Assembly (NCBI RefSeq): GCF_048323755.1
Contig: NZ_JBLWFS010000002.1
Location: 186,001 to 250,000 of the forward strand
DNA from: Alkalihalobacterium sp048323755
Lineage (GTDB): Bacteria > Bacillota > Bacilli > Bacillales > Bacillaceae_F
DNA: 64,000 bases
Direction of reading: 5' to 3'
The notes below the pieces were generated by a model. The model was not told the origin of the DNA. It saw nothing but the letters and a program-made list of their open reading frames with translations, and ran no database searches. Positions 35,359 to 44,557 of the stretch are shown here, piece after piece (the stretch's first letter is position 1; every line of letters starts with the position of its first letter). The translations under genes and the position numbers were made by a program.

Positions 35359-36636
35359 TTACTCCTCCTTTAATCTATCTTGCATATATGTAATAAAATC
35401 ATCGAGTGATACTTCCACTTGCTCTCCAGTGCTCATTTCTTTCACATTAATTTTATTCGCTGCCAGTTCATTGTCTCCCAAGACAGCTGTAAACTTTGCT
35501 TCTAGTCGATCGGCAGCTTTAAATTGAGCTTTAACTTTTTTATCTAGGTAATCTTTTTCAGCAGATAACCCAGCTTTGCGCAGTTCAAACAACAGACTAG
35601 CACTTTTGTCTTTTGCCTCTTCACCGAGTGCAACAAGGTAACAATCAATCGTTTGTTCGATTGGAATATCGATGTTTGCTGCTTTTAGTGCCATAAGCAA
35701 ACGTTCGATACTTAGAGCAAAGCCAATTCCTGGCGTTTCAGGACCACCGATTTCTTCAACGAGTCCATTATAGCGGCCACCGCCACATAATGTTGTAATC
35801 GCACCAAACCCTTCACCTTCAATCATAATCTCAAAAGCCGTATGGTTATAGTAATCTAGCCCACGTACTAATGTCTGATCAACGACATAGGAAATACCCA
35901 TCGCATCGAGGTGTTGTTTTACTTTTTCAAAGTAAGCGACTGACTCTTCATTTAAGTAATCTAAGATCGAAGGCGCAGTTGCCATCAATTCATGATCTCT
36001 ATCTTTTTTACAGTCTAAAATTCGTAGTGGGTTTTTCTCGAGACGTTGCTGACAATCAGAACAAAACTCATTTATTCTCGGTTTAAAATGATTGATTAGT
36101 GCTTCACGGTGTGCAATACGACTATCCGTATCTCCAAGACTATTAATAACTAGTTTTAATCCTGATAAGCCTAGTTCTCGATAAAACTCCATGGCAAGTG
36201 CCATTACTTCTGCATCTATTGCAGGATCATTACTGCCTAGTGCTTCAATGCCAAATTGAACGAATTGACGCATTCTTCCTGACTGTGGACGCTCATAACG
36301 GAACATCGGACCGATATAATAAAGTTTTGTCGGTTGTCCTGGATTTCCATATAGTTTATTTTCTACAAACGCTCTCGTAACTGAAGCTGTGCCTTCTGGT
36401 CTTAAAGTTAAGCTTCGGTCACCGCGATCCAGAAACGTATACGTTTCTTTTTGTACGATATCTGTCGTATCCCCAACCCCGCGCTGAAAAAGCTCTGTAT
36501 GTTCAAAAATTGGTGTGCGAATTTCTTTATAGTTATACCGACGGCAAATATCTTGTGCTTTTGCTTCGACATACTGCCACAGCTCTGAAGTTCCTGGCAA
36601 AATGTCTTGTGTACCTCTAGGAATATGTATACTCAT
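35359..36636 (-). CDS. hisS: Histidyl-tRNA synthetase
   Basis: This 425-residue class II synthetase begins IPRGTQDILPG and has motif 2 with RPEGTASVTRAF, the His-binding stretches LVRGLDYYNHTAFEI and CGGGRYNGLVEEIGG, and a C-terminal anticodon-binding domain from about 325. I chose the second of two adjacent ATG codons (36634-36636) for the better distance from GGGAGGG. The frame continues 22 codons upstream but without a ribosome site. A T-box lies upstream. Confidence 0.97.
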   Translation of the reverse strand: MSIHIPRGTQDILPGTSELWQYVEAKAQDICRRYNYKEIRTPIFEHTELFQRGVGDTTDIVQKETYTFLDRGDRSLTLRPEGTASVTRAFVENKLYGNPGQPTKLYYIGPMFRYERPQSGRMRQFVQFGIEALGSNDPAIDAEVMALAMEFYRELGLSGLKLVINSLGDTDSRIAHREALINHFKPRINEFCSDCQQRLEKNPLRILDCKKDRDHELMATAPSILDYLNEESVAYFEKVKQHLDAMGISYVVDQTLVRGLDYYNHTAFEIMIEGEGFGAITTLCGGGRYNGLVEEIGGPETPGIGFALSIERLLMALKAANIDIPIEQTIDCYLVALGEEAKDKSASLLFELRKAGLSAEKDYLDKKVKAQFKAADRLEAKFTAVLGDNELAANKINVKEMSTGEQVEVSLDDFITYMQDRLKEE

Positions 36637-36721
36637 CATGACCCTCCCATTTAAAACATCTAATAAAGCTTGCCTAGCTTCAACTAAGACTTTATCTTTC
36701 ACTTAGTTTTCATTGCAATAT

Positions 36722-36950
36722 AAAAAACTCCCATCCCTGATCATAAATCAATCAGGGACGAGAGTTATACCCGTGGTGCCACCCTTATTGAAGCCTAAGC
36801 TTCCACTTTAAGCAGTTAACGCCTTGCTTACGTTTTTTCCTACTAACGAACAGTTTTCAGAAAAAAACCTACGGAGTGTTCATTCATTAAGGTCCATGTA
36901 GAAATGCTTACAGCCTCGGCATTTCCTCTCTTAACATGTGCCACCTTAAC
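36722..36950 (-). promoter_or_regulatory. T-box riboswitch upstream of hisS-aspS
   Basis: On the minus strand the T-box core GGGTGGCACCACGGG (36770-36784) precedes a terminator (CTCTCGTCCCTGAT with ATCAGGGATGGGAG, then TTTTTT, about 36724-36768). In Stem I, AGTA faces a 3' stretch ATGAACACTCC. The codon CAC (36876-36878) is the expected His specifier, but one base up-frame gives AAC or ACA, so the exact triplet needs a folded alignment. An upper helix TTAAGGT with ACCTTAA supports the fold. Confidence 0.93.
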
Positions 36951-36997
36951 TACTATTCCCCATCATCGGTTTGTGACAGTCTTTGCATTTGCTTTTT

Positions 36998-37026
36998 ATC
37001 ATACGAATGTTTAATAAAGTTGTCAA
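36998..37026 (-). promoter_or_regulatory. Sigma-A promoter of the hisS T-box leader
   Basis: TTGACA (37021-37026), a 17-nt spacer and TATGAT (36998-37003) on the minus strand. The -35 begins 9 bp after the stop codon of the small HTH gene. Confidence 0.85.
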
Positions 37027-37035
37027 TAAATTTTA

Positions 37036-37212
37036 TTAGTTTCGTCCCAGCTTTTTCTTCAGTTGCTTCACTTCTCGTAAAGATAACCCAAACTCATCTG
37101 CGAGTTCCATACTTGTATTACTGTTTTCTTTTTCTACAAAGTCGTGAAAGTTCACATGAAATAACTGATGTTCATTTCTTCCGCTGCCTTCTTGCTTCAT
37201 ACTTGTCCGCAT
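37036..37212 (-). CDS. Small protein with sigma-70 region 4-like helix-turn-helix
   Basis: This is a 58-residue protein. Its C-terminal 28 residues (NTSMELADEFGLSLREVKQLKKKL) read as a helix-turn-helix like sigma region 4 or a small DNA-binding domain; the N-terminal half is polar with no known motif. ATG 37210-37212 follows GGAAGGAAG at 5 nt; an upstream in-frame ATG has no such site. It is 81 bp after dtd and may share its transcript. The function is unknown. Confidence 0.7.
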   Translation of the reverse strand: MRTSMKQEGSGRNEHQLFHVNFHDFVEKENSNTSMELADEFGLSLREVKQLKKKLGRN

Positions 37213-37293
37213 CGAATCTTCCTTCCGTAGTAACATCTAGAACTAGCATAACCAAAAGTCATCTAATTCTTTCAGTTTTGGAAGAAAAACATG

Positions 37294-37740
37294 TTAATTT
37301 TGCCGACTATCAATAATTAGAGTAACTGGACCATGATTGATGAGTTGTACATCCATCATCGCACCAAAAACACCCGTTTCGACTTGAACGCCTTTTTGAC
37401 GTAGTTGTTCATTAAACGTTTCATATAAAGGTTCAGCTACATCTGGTTTAGCAGCTCCCATAAAGTTGGGTCTACGCCCTTTTCTACAATCACCATATAA
37501 TGTGAACTGAGAAATTGATAAAATTTGCCCCCCTACATCTAAAAGAGAAAGATTTAATTTGTCTTCTTCATCTTCAAAAATACGCAGGTTGACAATTTTA
37601 TCCGTAAGATACTTAACATCGTCAATCGTATCTTCATGCGTAATACCTACAAGAAGCATTAATCCGGAATCGATTTTTCCGACCACTTCTTCATTCACCT
37701 TTACGGACGCTTCGCTTACTCTTTGTAAAACGACTTTCAT
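37294..37740 (-). CDS. dtd: D-aminoacyl-tRNA deacylase
   Basis: Dtd removes D-amino acids (and glycine from tRNA-Ala) from tRNA. It has 148 residues with both signature stretches, SQFTLYGDCRKGRRP (about 77-91) and NHGPVTLIID (about 134-143, with the cis Gly-Pro). It is 11 nt after relA, a coupling conserved in Bacillus. Confidence 0.97.
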   Translation of the reverse strand: MKVVLQRVSEASVKVNEEVVGKIDSGLMLLVGITHEDTIDDVKYLTDKIVNLRIFEDEEDKLNLSLLDVGGQILSISQFTLYGDCRKGRRPNFMGAAKPDVAEPLYETFNEQLRQKGVQVETGVFGAMMDVQLINHGPVTLIIDSRQN

Positions 37741-37751
37741 ATTAAAACTCC

Positions 37752-39935
37752 TTAATGCATAATTCTTCTTACTGAATAAATATGAGGTAGTTGCTTAATT
37801 TTTTCAACAACCTTATGCAAGTGATCTACATTTTGAATTAAAATCGTCATATGAATCGTTGCGACTTTATTTCGGTGATCCGAACGTCCTGAAACTGCAT
37901 TAATCGTCGTTCTTGATTCTGTTACAGCTTGGAGCACTTGGTTCAGTAAACCATTACGATCAAAACCGGTAATTTCAATATCTACGTTATAATTTTTATT
38001 TTCTAAATGATTCGCTTCCCACTCCACTTCCAACAGGCGGGTTTTAGCTTCATCCGTTAATACGTTAGGACAGTCCGTACGGTGAATAGATACTCCACGT
38101 CCTTTTGTAATGTATCCGATAATGTCATCACCTGGGACAGGATTACAACATTTGGATAGACGAATTAATAAATTATCGACACCTTTTACTGTTACACCTG
38201 TACTCGTTTTCTTTTTAGGTGCCAACGTTTGGATTTCTGCTACTGCTTGCGCGAGAGATTGTTCTTCTTGTTCTGGTTCAGTATCCTTTTTAAATTTCTC
38301 AGCTAGACGGTTGACAATCTGTTTCGGGCTCATTCCGCCATAGCCAACTGCTGCGAACATATCCTCTTCGCCCGCAAAACTAAATTTTTGTGCAACCTCA
38401 GCAAGGTTTTCTGCTGTAACGACATCTTTAGGGTCTAAGTCTAATGCTTTAACTTCTCGCTCAATAACTTCTTTACCTTTAGTAACGTTTTCCTCACGTC
38501 GTTCTTTCTTAAACCATTGTCGGATTTTATTTTTCGCATGTGAACTTTGGGTAATTTTAATCCAATCTTGACTAGGTCCATAAGAGTGTTTTGACGTCAT
38601 AATTTCAATGATGTCACCGGTCTTCAGTGCATGATCGAGCGGAACCATCTTCCCATTGACTTTCGCCCCAATACAACGGTTGCCAATTTCGGAGTGAATC
38701 CGATAAGCAAAGTCTAAAGGTACCGATCCTCTAGGAAGTTCAATGACATCACCTTTTGGAGTGAAAACAAAGACCATATCAGAAAATAAATCAATTTTAA
38801 GTGATTCCATAAATTCTTGAGCATCTTGTGAGTCATTTTGAAACTCGATAATTTCTCGGAACCAAGTTAATTTCGTTTCTAGTGTTTCATCATTTCCTAC
38901 GTGTTTTCCTTCTTTATAGGCCCAATGAGCAGCAACCCCGAATTCGGCAATTCGGTGCATTTCTTCGGAACGAATTTGAACCTCTAACGGATCACCACTC
39001 GGTCCTAGTACAGTCGTGTGTAAGGACTGATACATGTTTGCTTTTGGCATCGCAATATAGTCTTTAAACCGGCCAGGCATCGGTTTCCAACACGTATGAA
39101 TTACACCTAAAACAGCATAGCAATCTTTAATATTCTTCACGATGATGCGAACAGCTAATAAATCATAGATTTCAGTAAACTGTTTATTTTGAAGCGCCAT
39201 TTTCCGATAAATACTATAAATATGTTTTGGGCGTCCTGAGATGTCCGCAATGACATGAATGTCATTTAAGTTAGCTCGTATCTTCTTAACAACCTCATCT
39301 ACATACTGCTCTCGCTCGGCACGCTTCTTCTTCATTAGATTAACGATTCTATAGTATTGCTGTGGATCTAAATAACGAAGAGCTGTGTCTTCTAACTCCC
39401 ACTTAATCGTTGAAATCCCTAAACGATGAGCTAATGGAGCAAAAATCTCTAACGTCTCGTTTGAAATACGACGTTGTTTTTCAGGCGGTAAATGTTTCAA
39501 TGTCCGCATGTTGTGAAGACGATCGGCTAGTTTAATTAAAATAACCCGAATATCTTTTGCCATCGCAACAAACATTTTTCGGTGGTTTTCTGCCTGTTGC
39601 TCTTCTTTTGACTTATATTTAATTTTCCCGAGTTTTGTAACCCCATCTACTAGCATTGCAACTTCACTATTAAAAGCTTCTTTCAGTTCCTCTATCGTTA
39701 CGTCTGTGTCTTCAACGACATCATGAAGAAAAGCAGCTGCAATCGTATCAGGGTCCATTCCTAACTCTACTAAAATTCCAGCGACTTGAATCGGATGGTG
39801 AATATACGGTTCCCCTGATTTCCTGTACTGCTCACTATGTGCTTCTTCTGCGTATGCATATGCTTTTTTAATAAACGCCATATCTTTCTCTGAGAGATAG
39901 CGCTCTGCTTTTTCAAATAATTGATCTATCGTCAT
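37752..39935 (-). CDS. relA: Bifunctional (p)ppGpp synthetase/hydrolase Rel
   Basis: This is the long RSH enzyme of the stringent response, 727 residues. In order it has the HD hydrolase domain (HDVVEDTD near 70-77; LIKLADRLHNMRTL), the synthetase domain (about 190-340; YDLLAVRIIVKN, YQSLHTTVLGPSG), TGS (about 390-450), a zinc-finger-like stretch LSKCCNPVPGDDI (about 585), and a C-terminal ACT domain. Both active sites look intact, so it should both make and destroy (p)ppGpp. It lies between apt and dtd as in B. subtilis. Confidence 0.98.
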   Translation of the reverse strand: MTIDQLFEKAERYLSEKDMAFIKKAYAYAEEAHSEQYRKSGEPYIHHPIQVAGILVELGMDPDTIAAAFLHDVVEDTDVTIEELKEAFNSEVAMLVDGVTKLGKIKYKSKEEQQAENHRKMFVAMAKDIRVILIKLADRLHNMRTLKHLPPEKQRRISNETLEIFAPLAHRLGISTIKWELEDTALRYLDPQQYYRIVNLMKKKRAEREQYVDEVVKKIRANLNDIHVIADISGRPKHIYSIYRKMALQNKQFTEIYDLLAVRIIVKNIKDCYAVLGVIHTCWKPMPGRFKDYIAMPKANMYQSLHTTVLGPSGDPLEVQIRSEEMHRIAEFGVAAHWAYKEGKHVGNDETLETKLTWFREIIEFQNDSQDAQEFMESLKIDLFSDMVFVFTPKGDVIELPRGSVPLDFAYRIHSEIGNRCIGAKVNGKMVPLDHALKTGDIIEIMTSKHSYGPSQDWIKITQSSHAKNKIRQWFKKERREENVTKGKEVIEREVKALDLDPKDVVTAENLAEVAQKFSFAGEEDMFAAVGYGGMSPKQIVNRLAEKFKKDTEPEQEEQSLAQAVAEIQTLAPKKKTSTGVTVKGVDNLLIRLSKCCNPVPGDDIIGYITKGRGVSIHRTDCPNVLTDEAKTRLLEVEWEANHLENKNYNVDIEITGFDRNGLLNQVLQAVTESRTTINAVSGRSDHRNKVATIHMTILIQNVDHLHKVVEKIKQLPHIYSVRRIMH

Positions 39936-40142
39936 GGAATCACCTTTTATCCCTACATAATTGGTCCCATTTTTTCTATATTTCTTTATAATATCATTAA
40001 GTAGCCTATATGTGTAAAGATAAAATACGAAAAATGTCGAACTTCATTTATATTTTAGACGAAAATCTAGAATTATAGCCCTCAATTAAGAACTTGTTCA
40101 ATATCCATACTATCGCACCTAAAACTAGACACCAATATAAAA

Positions 40143-40173
40143 CAAACTGACTCTTAAGTAGAGTCAGTTTGTC
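40143..40173 (-). terminator. Intrinsic terminator after apt
   Basis: A 13-bp stem (40161-40173 with 40143-40155) has a 5-nt loop, with a TTTTATATT run on the minus strand. It separates recJ-apt from relA. Confidence 0.85.
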
Positions 40174-40176
40174 TTA

Positions 40177-40689
40177 TTAGTATTGTGTTAATGTATATAC
40201 ATCGTAGTTATTAAGCTTGTCTCTTCCATCAAGGTAAGTTAGCTCAATTAAAAATGCAATTCCAACTACTTCTCCACCTAGCTGTTCGACCATATTAATC
40301 GTTGCTTCGATCGTTCCTCCCGTGGCAAGAAGATCATCAGCAATCACTACGCGTTGCCCTTTTTGGATCGAATCTTTATGAAGCGTTAAACTATCGTTTC
40401 CATACTCTAATCCGTAATCTACAGAAATAACTTCACGTGGAAGTTTTCCTTTTTTACGAACAGGAACAAAGCCCTTTTCTAATTCGAAAGCAATTGGACA
40501 ACCGACAACAAAGCCACGTGCCTCTGGGCCGACAATAACGTCGGCATTTTTTTCACGAGCAAAATTCGCTAGTTCTATAATCGCCTTTTTATACGCTTGT
40601 CCATCTTGCATTAAAGTTGTAATGTCCTTAAAGCGAATACCCTCTTTTGGGTAATCCTCAACAATCGTAATATACTGTTTAAAATCCAT
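40177..40689 (-). CDS. apt: Adenine phosphoribosyltransferase
   Basis: Apt converts adenine and PRPP to AMP in purine salvage. It has 170 residues; the PRPP motif is VVIADDLLATGGT (about 119-131), preceded by VRKKGKLPRE and GPEARGFVVG. It starts 3 bp after the recJ stop, behind a weak ribosome site, so it is translationally linked to recJ. The recJ-apt-relA order is conserved in Bacillus. Confidence 0.97.
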   Translation of the reverse strand: MDFKQYITIVEDYPKEGIRFKDITTLMQDGQAYKKAIIELANFAREKNADVIVGPEARGFVVGCPIAFELEKGFVPVRKKGKLPREVISVDYGLEYGNDSLTLHKDSIQKGQRVVIADDLLATGGTIEATINMVEQLGGEVVGIAFLIELTYLDGRDKLNNYDVYTLTQY

Positions 40690-40692
40690 CTC

Positions 40693-43044
40693 TTATACCG
40701 ACTCCTTAACTTTTCTTACCTGGTCTATTGCTTGATCGAACCAGAGCTTCAACTCATAATAAGAGGAATATAAAAATTGCTGCTCTAGCTTCGACTGTTC
40801 TGTCATTCGCTGATATGTCTCAGATTCGTCGAGCCCTTTTTTCGAAGGGGTAGGATGCAGGCTAATAATACCATTGTTTATTGTAACAAAATCTAATTCA
40901 AAAAACACCTGTGTCATAAAATCTACCGTATTTTTAGACCAGCCTTTATGTGCAGCTAGTTGTTGACCATATCGTTTCATATCGAAGGATCCTTTTTTCG
41001 ATAAAAATGCATAATACCATTTAAAGTGTTCTCGTTTCGGAAGTGTTGAAAAGTAGTTTGAATCTTCTTGGTAAAATACTGAATAGATCCGTTCGGGACC
41101 TGTAGTTTCTTTCAGAAGTAACTCTTCTAATTGCTGGGTAGACCTAGGTAAATCTAACAGCACTATATATTTATTTTCTATATTTACCTCATCAGATTCA
41201 GCATAACAAACTTCTTCATTTAAAGTGTCTAAACCTAGCTTATCCATCGTAGTAGATTGGAATGCAATTAATTTTCGTTTTTGTTTTGGTAAAGACGCGA
41301 TATTCTCTGCTAACTTTTTGGCATTCCGCCAATCAAACAGCTGCCATTCGTTTACTTGAACATCTTCAATAAACAGTTGCGGCTTACAATGTCCATTCCA
41401 TTCATTCACTGATACCGTACCAACCGCAGAAACCTTCGCAGCTGGATTAATTTCGGGATGGATATAACCTAGTTGAAATCCGATACCATCTAACGTTGTT
41501 CCATCTTGTTCAAAAAGAACTTTTAAGTGGTTCTCATCACTGCCAATTCGACGGATTTGTCCGATACTCACATCTTCTATCATGACTTTTGGTATCGGAT
41601 TACTTACACCATATGGAGCTAGCTCATCTAATTGCTTAATGACATCTAGTGAAATTTCATCTAGCTTCGCAACAAGGTCGACTTTCGTTACAGGAATAAA
41701 ATCCTCTTCCGTGAGAAGTGCATCTGCTTGTTTATTTAAACGACGTCTTAGTTCTTCGACATGTTCAATTTTCATTGTAAGTCCAGCAGCCATTGGATGT
41801 CCGCCAAAGTGAGGAAGGATATCTCTACTTTCAGATAAGTTGACAAACATATCAAACCCTTCAATACTTCTAGCAGACCCTTTTGCTACACCTTTTTCTC
41901 TATCGATGCTCAGCACGATCGTCGGTCGATAAAACTTTTCCACTAACCGTGAAGCGACAATCCCGATAACACCGGGGTTCCACCCTTCCTTTCCAACGAT
42001 CAAAACATGATTCTTAGAAGGTGGGAACTGTGTTTCTACTTGTTCAATTGCCTCTTTTGCCATTTCATCGACGATTGCTTTTCTTTCTTTATTTAATTGG
42101 TCAATTTCTTCAGCTATTGTTTTTCCAGTTAACTCATCATCCGTCGTCATAAGTTCTACCGCTGGATCAGCTGAATCAAGCCGGCCTGCTGCATTAACAC
42201 GGGGGCCAATCGCAAAACCGACATGTTCCGCGTTCATTACTTGAGTATCGATACCCGCTATCTTCTTTAATGCTTTTAAACCAGGCTTCGTCGTGCGCTG
42301 TAACGCTTCAATTCCTTTTTTAGCAAGAAGTCGATTTTCATCCACTAACGGTACAAGGTCCGCTATCGTCCCTATTGCTACAATGTCTAATAAATGGGCA
42401 GGCACTTCATCTAGTAGAGCATGTGCTAACTTAAAAGCCACCCCTACTCCCGCTAAGCCTTTGAACGGATATGTACACCCTGGCTTTTTAGGATTTACAA
42501 TCGCATAGGCATCCGGTAATTGCGGAGGTGCTTCATGGTGGTCCGTAATAATTAGGTCAATGTCAATTTCTTTAGCTACTTCTGCTTCATGTACAGCAGA
42601 TATACCTGTGTCCACTGTAATAATTAGATCATAGCCATCAAGCTTTGCTTGACGAAAAGCTGCTTCATTAGGTCCATATCCTTCAGTAAAGCGATTTGGA
42701 ATATAGTAATTAAAATTGGCTCCTAACTCCCGCATCAAATAAACCATGACTGATGTACTACTAACACCATCGGCATCGTAGTCACCAAAGATTAAAATCT
42801 TTTCATTTTTCTCAATCGCTAACTGAATTCGTTCAACGGCTTCTTTCATCCCATCTAATAAGAAAGGATCATAAAATGAAACTTCTTCTTTATATAAAAA
42901 ACGTGTGGCGGCCTGCACCGTTTCAATGCCTCTAAGTACGAGCAATTTTGCCACAATTGGCGTTAAGTTCAACTCACTTACTAATAAATCCACTTTCTCT
43001 TGTTCTAGCTGTGCTAATTTCCATCTTTTGTTTGATTTAAGCAT
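40693..43044 (-). CDS. recJ: Single-stranded-DNA-specific exonuclease RecJ
   Basis: RecJ is the 5'-3' ssDNA exonuclease of recombination and repair. It has 783 residues: DHH domain motifs FGDYDADGVSS (about 78-88) and ITDHHEAP (about 157-164), DHHA1 with GGHPMAAGLTM (about 415), an OB fold, and the Firmicute C-terminal extension. I chose ATG 43042-43044 (MLKSNKRWK) because AAGGGGTG is 8 nt upstream, inside a leader starting about 20 nt earlier. Confidence 0.96.
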   Translation of the reverse strand: MLKSNKRWKLAQLEQEKVDLLVSELNLTPIVAKLLVLRGIETVQAATRFLYKEEVSFYDPFLLDGMKEAVERIQLAIEKNEKILIFGDYDADGVSSTSVMVYLMRELGANFNYYIPNRFTEGYGPNEAAFRQAKLDGYDLIITVDTGISAVHEAEVAKEIDIDLIITDHHEAPPQLPDAYAIVNPKKPGCTYPFKGLAGVGVAFKLAHALLDEVPAHLLDIVAIGTIADLVPLVDENRLLAKKGIEALQRTTKPGLKALKKIAGIDTQVMNAEHVGFAIGPRVNAAGRLDSADPAVELMTTDDELTGKTIAEEIDQLNKERKAIVDEMAKEAIEQVETQFPPSKNHVLIVGKEGWNPGVIGIVASRLVEKFYRPTIVLSIDREKGVAKGSARSIEGFDMFVNLSESRDILPHFGGHPMAAGLTMKIEHVEELRRRLNKQADALLTEEDFIPVTKVDLVAKLDEISLDVIKQLDELAPYGVSNPIPKVMIEDVSIGQIRRIGSDENHLKVLFEQDGTTLDGIGFQLGYIHPEINPAAKVSAVGTVSVNEWNGHCKPQLFIEDVQVNEWQLFDWRNAKKLAENIASLPKQKRKLIAFQSTTMDKLGLDTLNEEVCYAESDEVNIENKYIVLLDLPRSTQQLEELLLKETTGPERIYSVFYQEDSNYFSTLPKREHFKWYYAFLSKKGSFDMKRYGQQLAAHKGWSKNTVDFMTQVFFELDFVTINNGIISLHPTPSKKGLDESETYQRMTEQSKLEQQFLYSSYYELKLWFDQAIDQVRKVKESV

Positions 43045-43069
43045 AAAAAAAACACCCCTTGACCTAACT

Positions 43070-43098
43070 ATTATACAAGAGGGGTCAGAGGGGGGCAA
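43070..43098 (-). promoter_or_regulatory. Probable sigma-A promoter of recJ-apt
   Basis: TTGCCC (43093-43098), a 17-nt spacer and TATAAT (43070-43075) on the minus strand. The implied 5' leader is very short. An inverted repeat (TGACCCCT with AGGTCAAGGGGT-like arms) spans the start site. Confidence 0.6.
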
Positions 43099-43202
43099 TG
43101 AATAATAATCTGGTAGTTTTCTATAAAAAGGGAATACATGCTGTCCGTTCGCTATATTGAAAAGTTAATAATACAGAATAACAACTTTCAGCGAGATCGG
43201 CT

Positions 43203-43535
43203 TTATTTTCCCTTCGCTTCCGTTTGCACACTATCTTCTTTTTTTCGCTTATCTTGACTAGTGTCTTTTTCCTTCTGATTCGTTGGACTATTTTTAGTAG
43301 CGTTCGTTTGCTTTAGACGCTTATTCTCCTGTTGCAGTTGGTAAACTTTAACCATACCTACCGCGCCAACAATAATCCCGCCCATTAATACAGACCCGAT
43401 AATGACGAGAATTAATGGCCAATCGGCCGTTCCAAATAAATAATTGACACGAACCGCTTCAACATTGATAACAGCAAAAATTGCTATAATTAGTGCAGCA
43501 ATAATTCCTAATATAAATCCCCATTGACCGCGCAT
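43203..43535 (-). CDS. LapA-domain membrane protein (YrvD, DUF1049)
   Basis: This 110-residue protein has two membrane segments (about 5-25 and 38-60), the DUF1049/LapA pattern (VINVEAVRVNYLFGTADWPL) and a polar, highly charged cytoplasmic coiled-coil tail. Relatives help assemble envelope components; the role in Bacillus is unknown. ATG 43533-43535 follows AAGGAGGGG, which itself overlaps the end of the CDF gene (1-nt gap), so they are coupled. Confidence 0.87.
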   Translation of the reverse strand: MRGQWGFILGIIAALIIAIFAVINVEAVRVNYLFGTADWPLILVIIGSVLMGGIIVGAVGMVKVYQLQQENKRLKQTNATKNSPTNQKEKDTSQDKRKKEDSVQTEAKGK

Positions 43536-43536
43536 T

Positions 43537-44442
43537 TTACATCCCCTCCTTATTTTTTTCATATGGGTTAATATGCACTAACACATCGTGGACATGGTTT
43601 TCTTCAAGCAGTCTCTTCTTTACTGCTTTACCAATCGCATGACCTTCCTTAACGGTAATCTCAGGGTCGACTGCAATTTTTAAATCAATGATGACGTAAT
43701 GTCCGTGTTCTCTTGCTAAAAATTCGTCAAGATTTAAAACCCCTTTAACTGAAGTAACCGCTTTTTTCATCTCTACCGTATCTTCTTCATGGAGTACGTG
43801 ATCTAACGTATTGTGGATCGACTGACTTCCGAGACTCCATGCCATTTTAACGATTAATATCGAGACAAATAACCCAGCGACTGGATCTGCATAGACGAGC
43901 CAAGGTATTCCGACAGCTCCTCCAATAATGGAACCACCAATACCAAGTAAAGCTGCTATTGACGAAAAAACGTCAGAACGGTGATGCCAAGCATCTGTTA
44001 TTAACGCTTCACTTCTATATTTCTTACCCAAATGATACTTATATCTAAACATAATTTCTTTCACAACGATGGAAAAAATAACAGCATAGATGGCTATCAC
44101 TTTTGGAACCGCGATCGGTTCAAAGAAAGCTTTTATAGCATCAATCGCAATTTCAACACCAACTATAAAAAGAAGGACTGCCACAATAATTGCAGCAATA
44201 GACTCAGCTTTTCCATGTCCGTACGGGTGGTCGCGATCTGGTGGCATTTTCGCTGCACGAACACCAATCAGCACAGCAACTGACCCTACCACATCAGAAG
44301 CTGAGTGAACAGCATCGGCAATTAAGGCACGACTGTTAGATAGAAAACCAACGACACCTTTAATAATAGCTAAAATAATATTAGCGATAATCCCAATCCA
44401 TGCACCCATCTTCACTTTCTGATAGCGAATATCTTCATCCAT
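43537..44442 (-). CDS. Cation diffusion facilitator family transporter
   Basis: This is a 301-residue divalent-metal/proton antiporter. It has six membrane spans (about 12-200), metal-site motifs in TM2 (IADAVHSASDVVG, about 41-53) and TM5 (ITDAWHHRSDVFSS, about 147-160), and a C-terminal cytoplasmic ferredoxin-like domain (VKGVLNLDEFLAREHGHYV). The motifs resemble those of MneP/MneS manganese exporters, but metal preference cannot be fixed by eye. It is inserted between secF and lapA. Confidence 0.9.
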   Translation of the reverse strand: MDEDIRYQKVKMGAWIGIIANIILAIIKGVVGFLSNSRALIADAVHSASDVVGSVAVLIGVRAAKMPPDRDHPYGHGKAESIAAIIVAVLLFIVGVEIAIDAIKAFFEPIAVPKVIAIYAVIFSIVVKEIMFRYKYHLGKKYRSEALITDAWHHRSDVFSSIAALLGIGGSIIGGAVGIPWLVYADPVAGLFVSILIVKMAWSLGSQSIHNTLDHVLHEEDTVEMKKAVTSVKGVLNLDEFLAREHGHYVIIDLKIAVDPEITVKEGHAIGKAVKKRLLEENHVHDVLVHINPYEKNKEGM

Positions 44443-44521
44443 ACTGTCACCTTCTTAATATCTTATTAACATCGTATTCGTTCTATTCCGTGTAAAAATG
44501 CACATAAGTAAATTATACCAA

Positions 44522-44551
44522 CAAAAAGGCCACGGTATGCACCGTGACCTT
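44522..44551 (-). terminator. Intrinsic terminator after secF
   Basis: An 11-bp stem (44541-44551 with 44526-44536, one G-U pair) is followed by TTTTTG on the minus strand. It ends secD-secF. Confidence 0.85.
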
Positions 44552-44557
44552 AATTCT

